Assembly (NCBI GenBank): GCA_023231065.1
Contig: JALNWE010000069.1
Coordinates: 1 to 14,938 of the forward strand
Direction: 5' to 3'
Source: Bacteroidales bacterium
Lineage (GTDB): Bacteria; Bacteroidota; Bacteroidia; Bacteroidales; FEN-979
Length of the DNA: 14,938 nt
The position numbers were made by a program, and so were the translations under genes. Every line of letters begins with the position of its first letter. The stretch's first letter is position 1. A model generated the notes under the pieces. That model was not told the DNA's origin, ran no database searches, and was given only the letters and a program-made list of their open reading frames with translations. Shown piece after piece: positions 14,894-14,938 of this stretch.

Positions 14894-14938
14894 TGGGATG
14901 TAACAGATTCGAACTGATGACCTCTTGCCTGTCAAGCA
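14894..14938 (-). tRNA. tRNA-Val(GAC), 3' part only, cut by window edge
   Basis: On the - strand, the sequence reads from the anticodon arm to the acceptor end. The anticodon loop is TTGACAG (anticodon GAC, Val) with 3' stem GCAAG, a short variable loop follows, then the T loop TTCGAAT, the 3' acceptor strand ACATCCC and discriminator A. CCA is not encoded. The T stem (ATCAG/CTGTT) has one T-T mismatch at the second pair. The 5' half lies outside the window, so a complete gene cannot be confirmed; a 3'-half fragment such as an integration scar is an alternative. Confidence 0.75.

Overview
The window looks like an environmental Bacteroidota chromosome. The evidence is a C-terminal type IX secretion (T9SS) sorting domain on one protein, signal peptides ending in the SQ-type cleavage context, a plausible TAnnTTTG-type promoter, a FISUMP ('major paralogous') domain protein, and weak ribosome binding sites throughout. 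All protein genes lie on the + strand; a tRNA running in from the right edge is on the - strand.

Left edge (2-628): the 3' part of a cation diffusion facilitator (CDF) metal exporter gene. A gene-free stretch (629-887) follows and holds a 50-bp repeat and a ~100-bp repeat.

Core (888-9965): five tightly packed or overlapping genes that look like one operon for making, modifying and exporting an extracellular polysaccharide. In order they are: a secreted NodB-type polysaccharide deacetylase with a complete catalytic set; a membrane processive family 2 glycosyltransferase; an outer-membrane TPR plus beta-barrel protein (YaiO/PgaA-like); a membrane-anchored 1063-residue protein with a TIM-barrel glycoside-hydrolase-like domain, a CBM9/DOMON-like domain and a degenerate NodB-like domain; and a lipoprotein with a GATase-like domain followed by a second degenerate NodB-like domain. 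Together they could polymerise sugar at the inner membrane, modify or bind the chain in the periplasm and export it through the barrel. This resembles the pga (poly-N-acetylglucosamine) logic with different parts, and I do not recognise it as a described named system.

The operon is bracketed by repeats: a 50-bp direct repeat on the outside (49/50 identical) and a ~100-bp inverted repeat on the inside. To its right (10187-11138) are degenerate repetitive DNA with an 11-bp tandem repeat, a 5'-truncated copy of a FISUMP gene 3' end, and an AT-rich stretch with a likely promoter.

Right part (11139-14852): a second, more AT-rich operon. A 27-codon signal-peptide-like ORF overlaps the start of a secreted GH16-type hydrolase. 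A T9SS-exported protein follows, carrying an S74 chaperone-like domain whose catalytic dyad appears replaced. Last is a secreted FISUMP (C-type-lectin-like fold) protein. The 3' end of this last gene matches the truncated copy at 10488-10770 over 283 nt without indels, and the differences are concentrated in one 33-nt patch, which suggests a silent cassette or diversification. A stem-loop ends this operon, facing a tRNA-Val(GAC) gene cut by the window edge.
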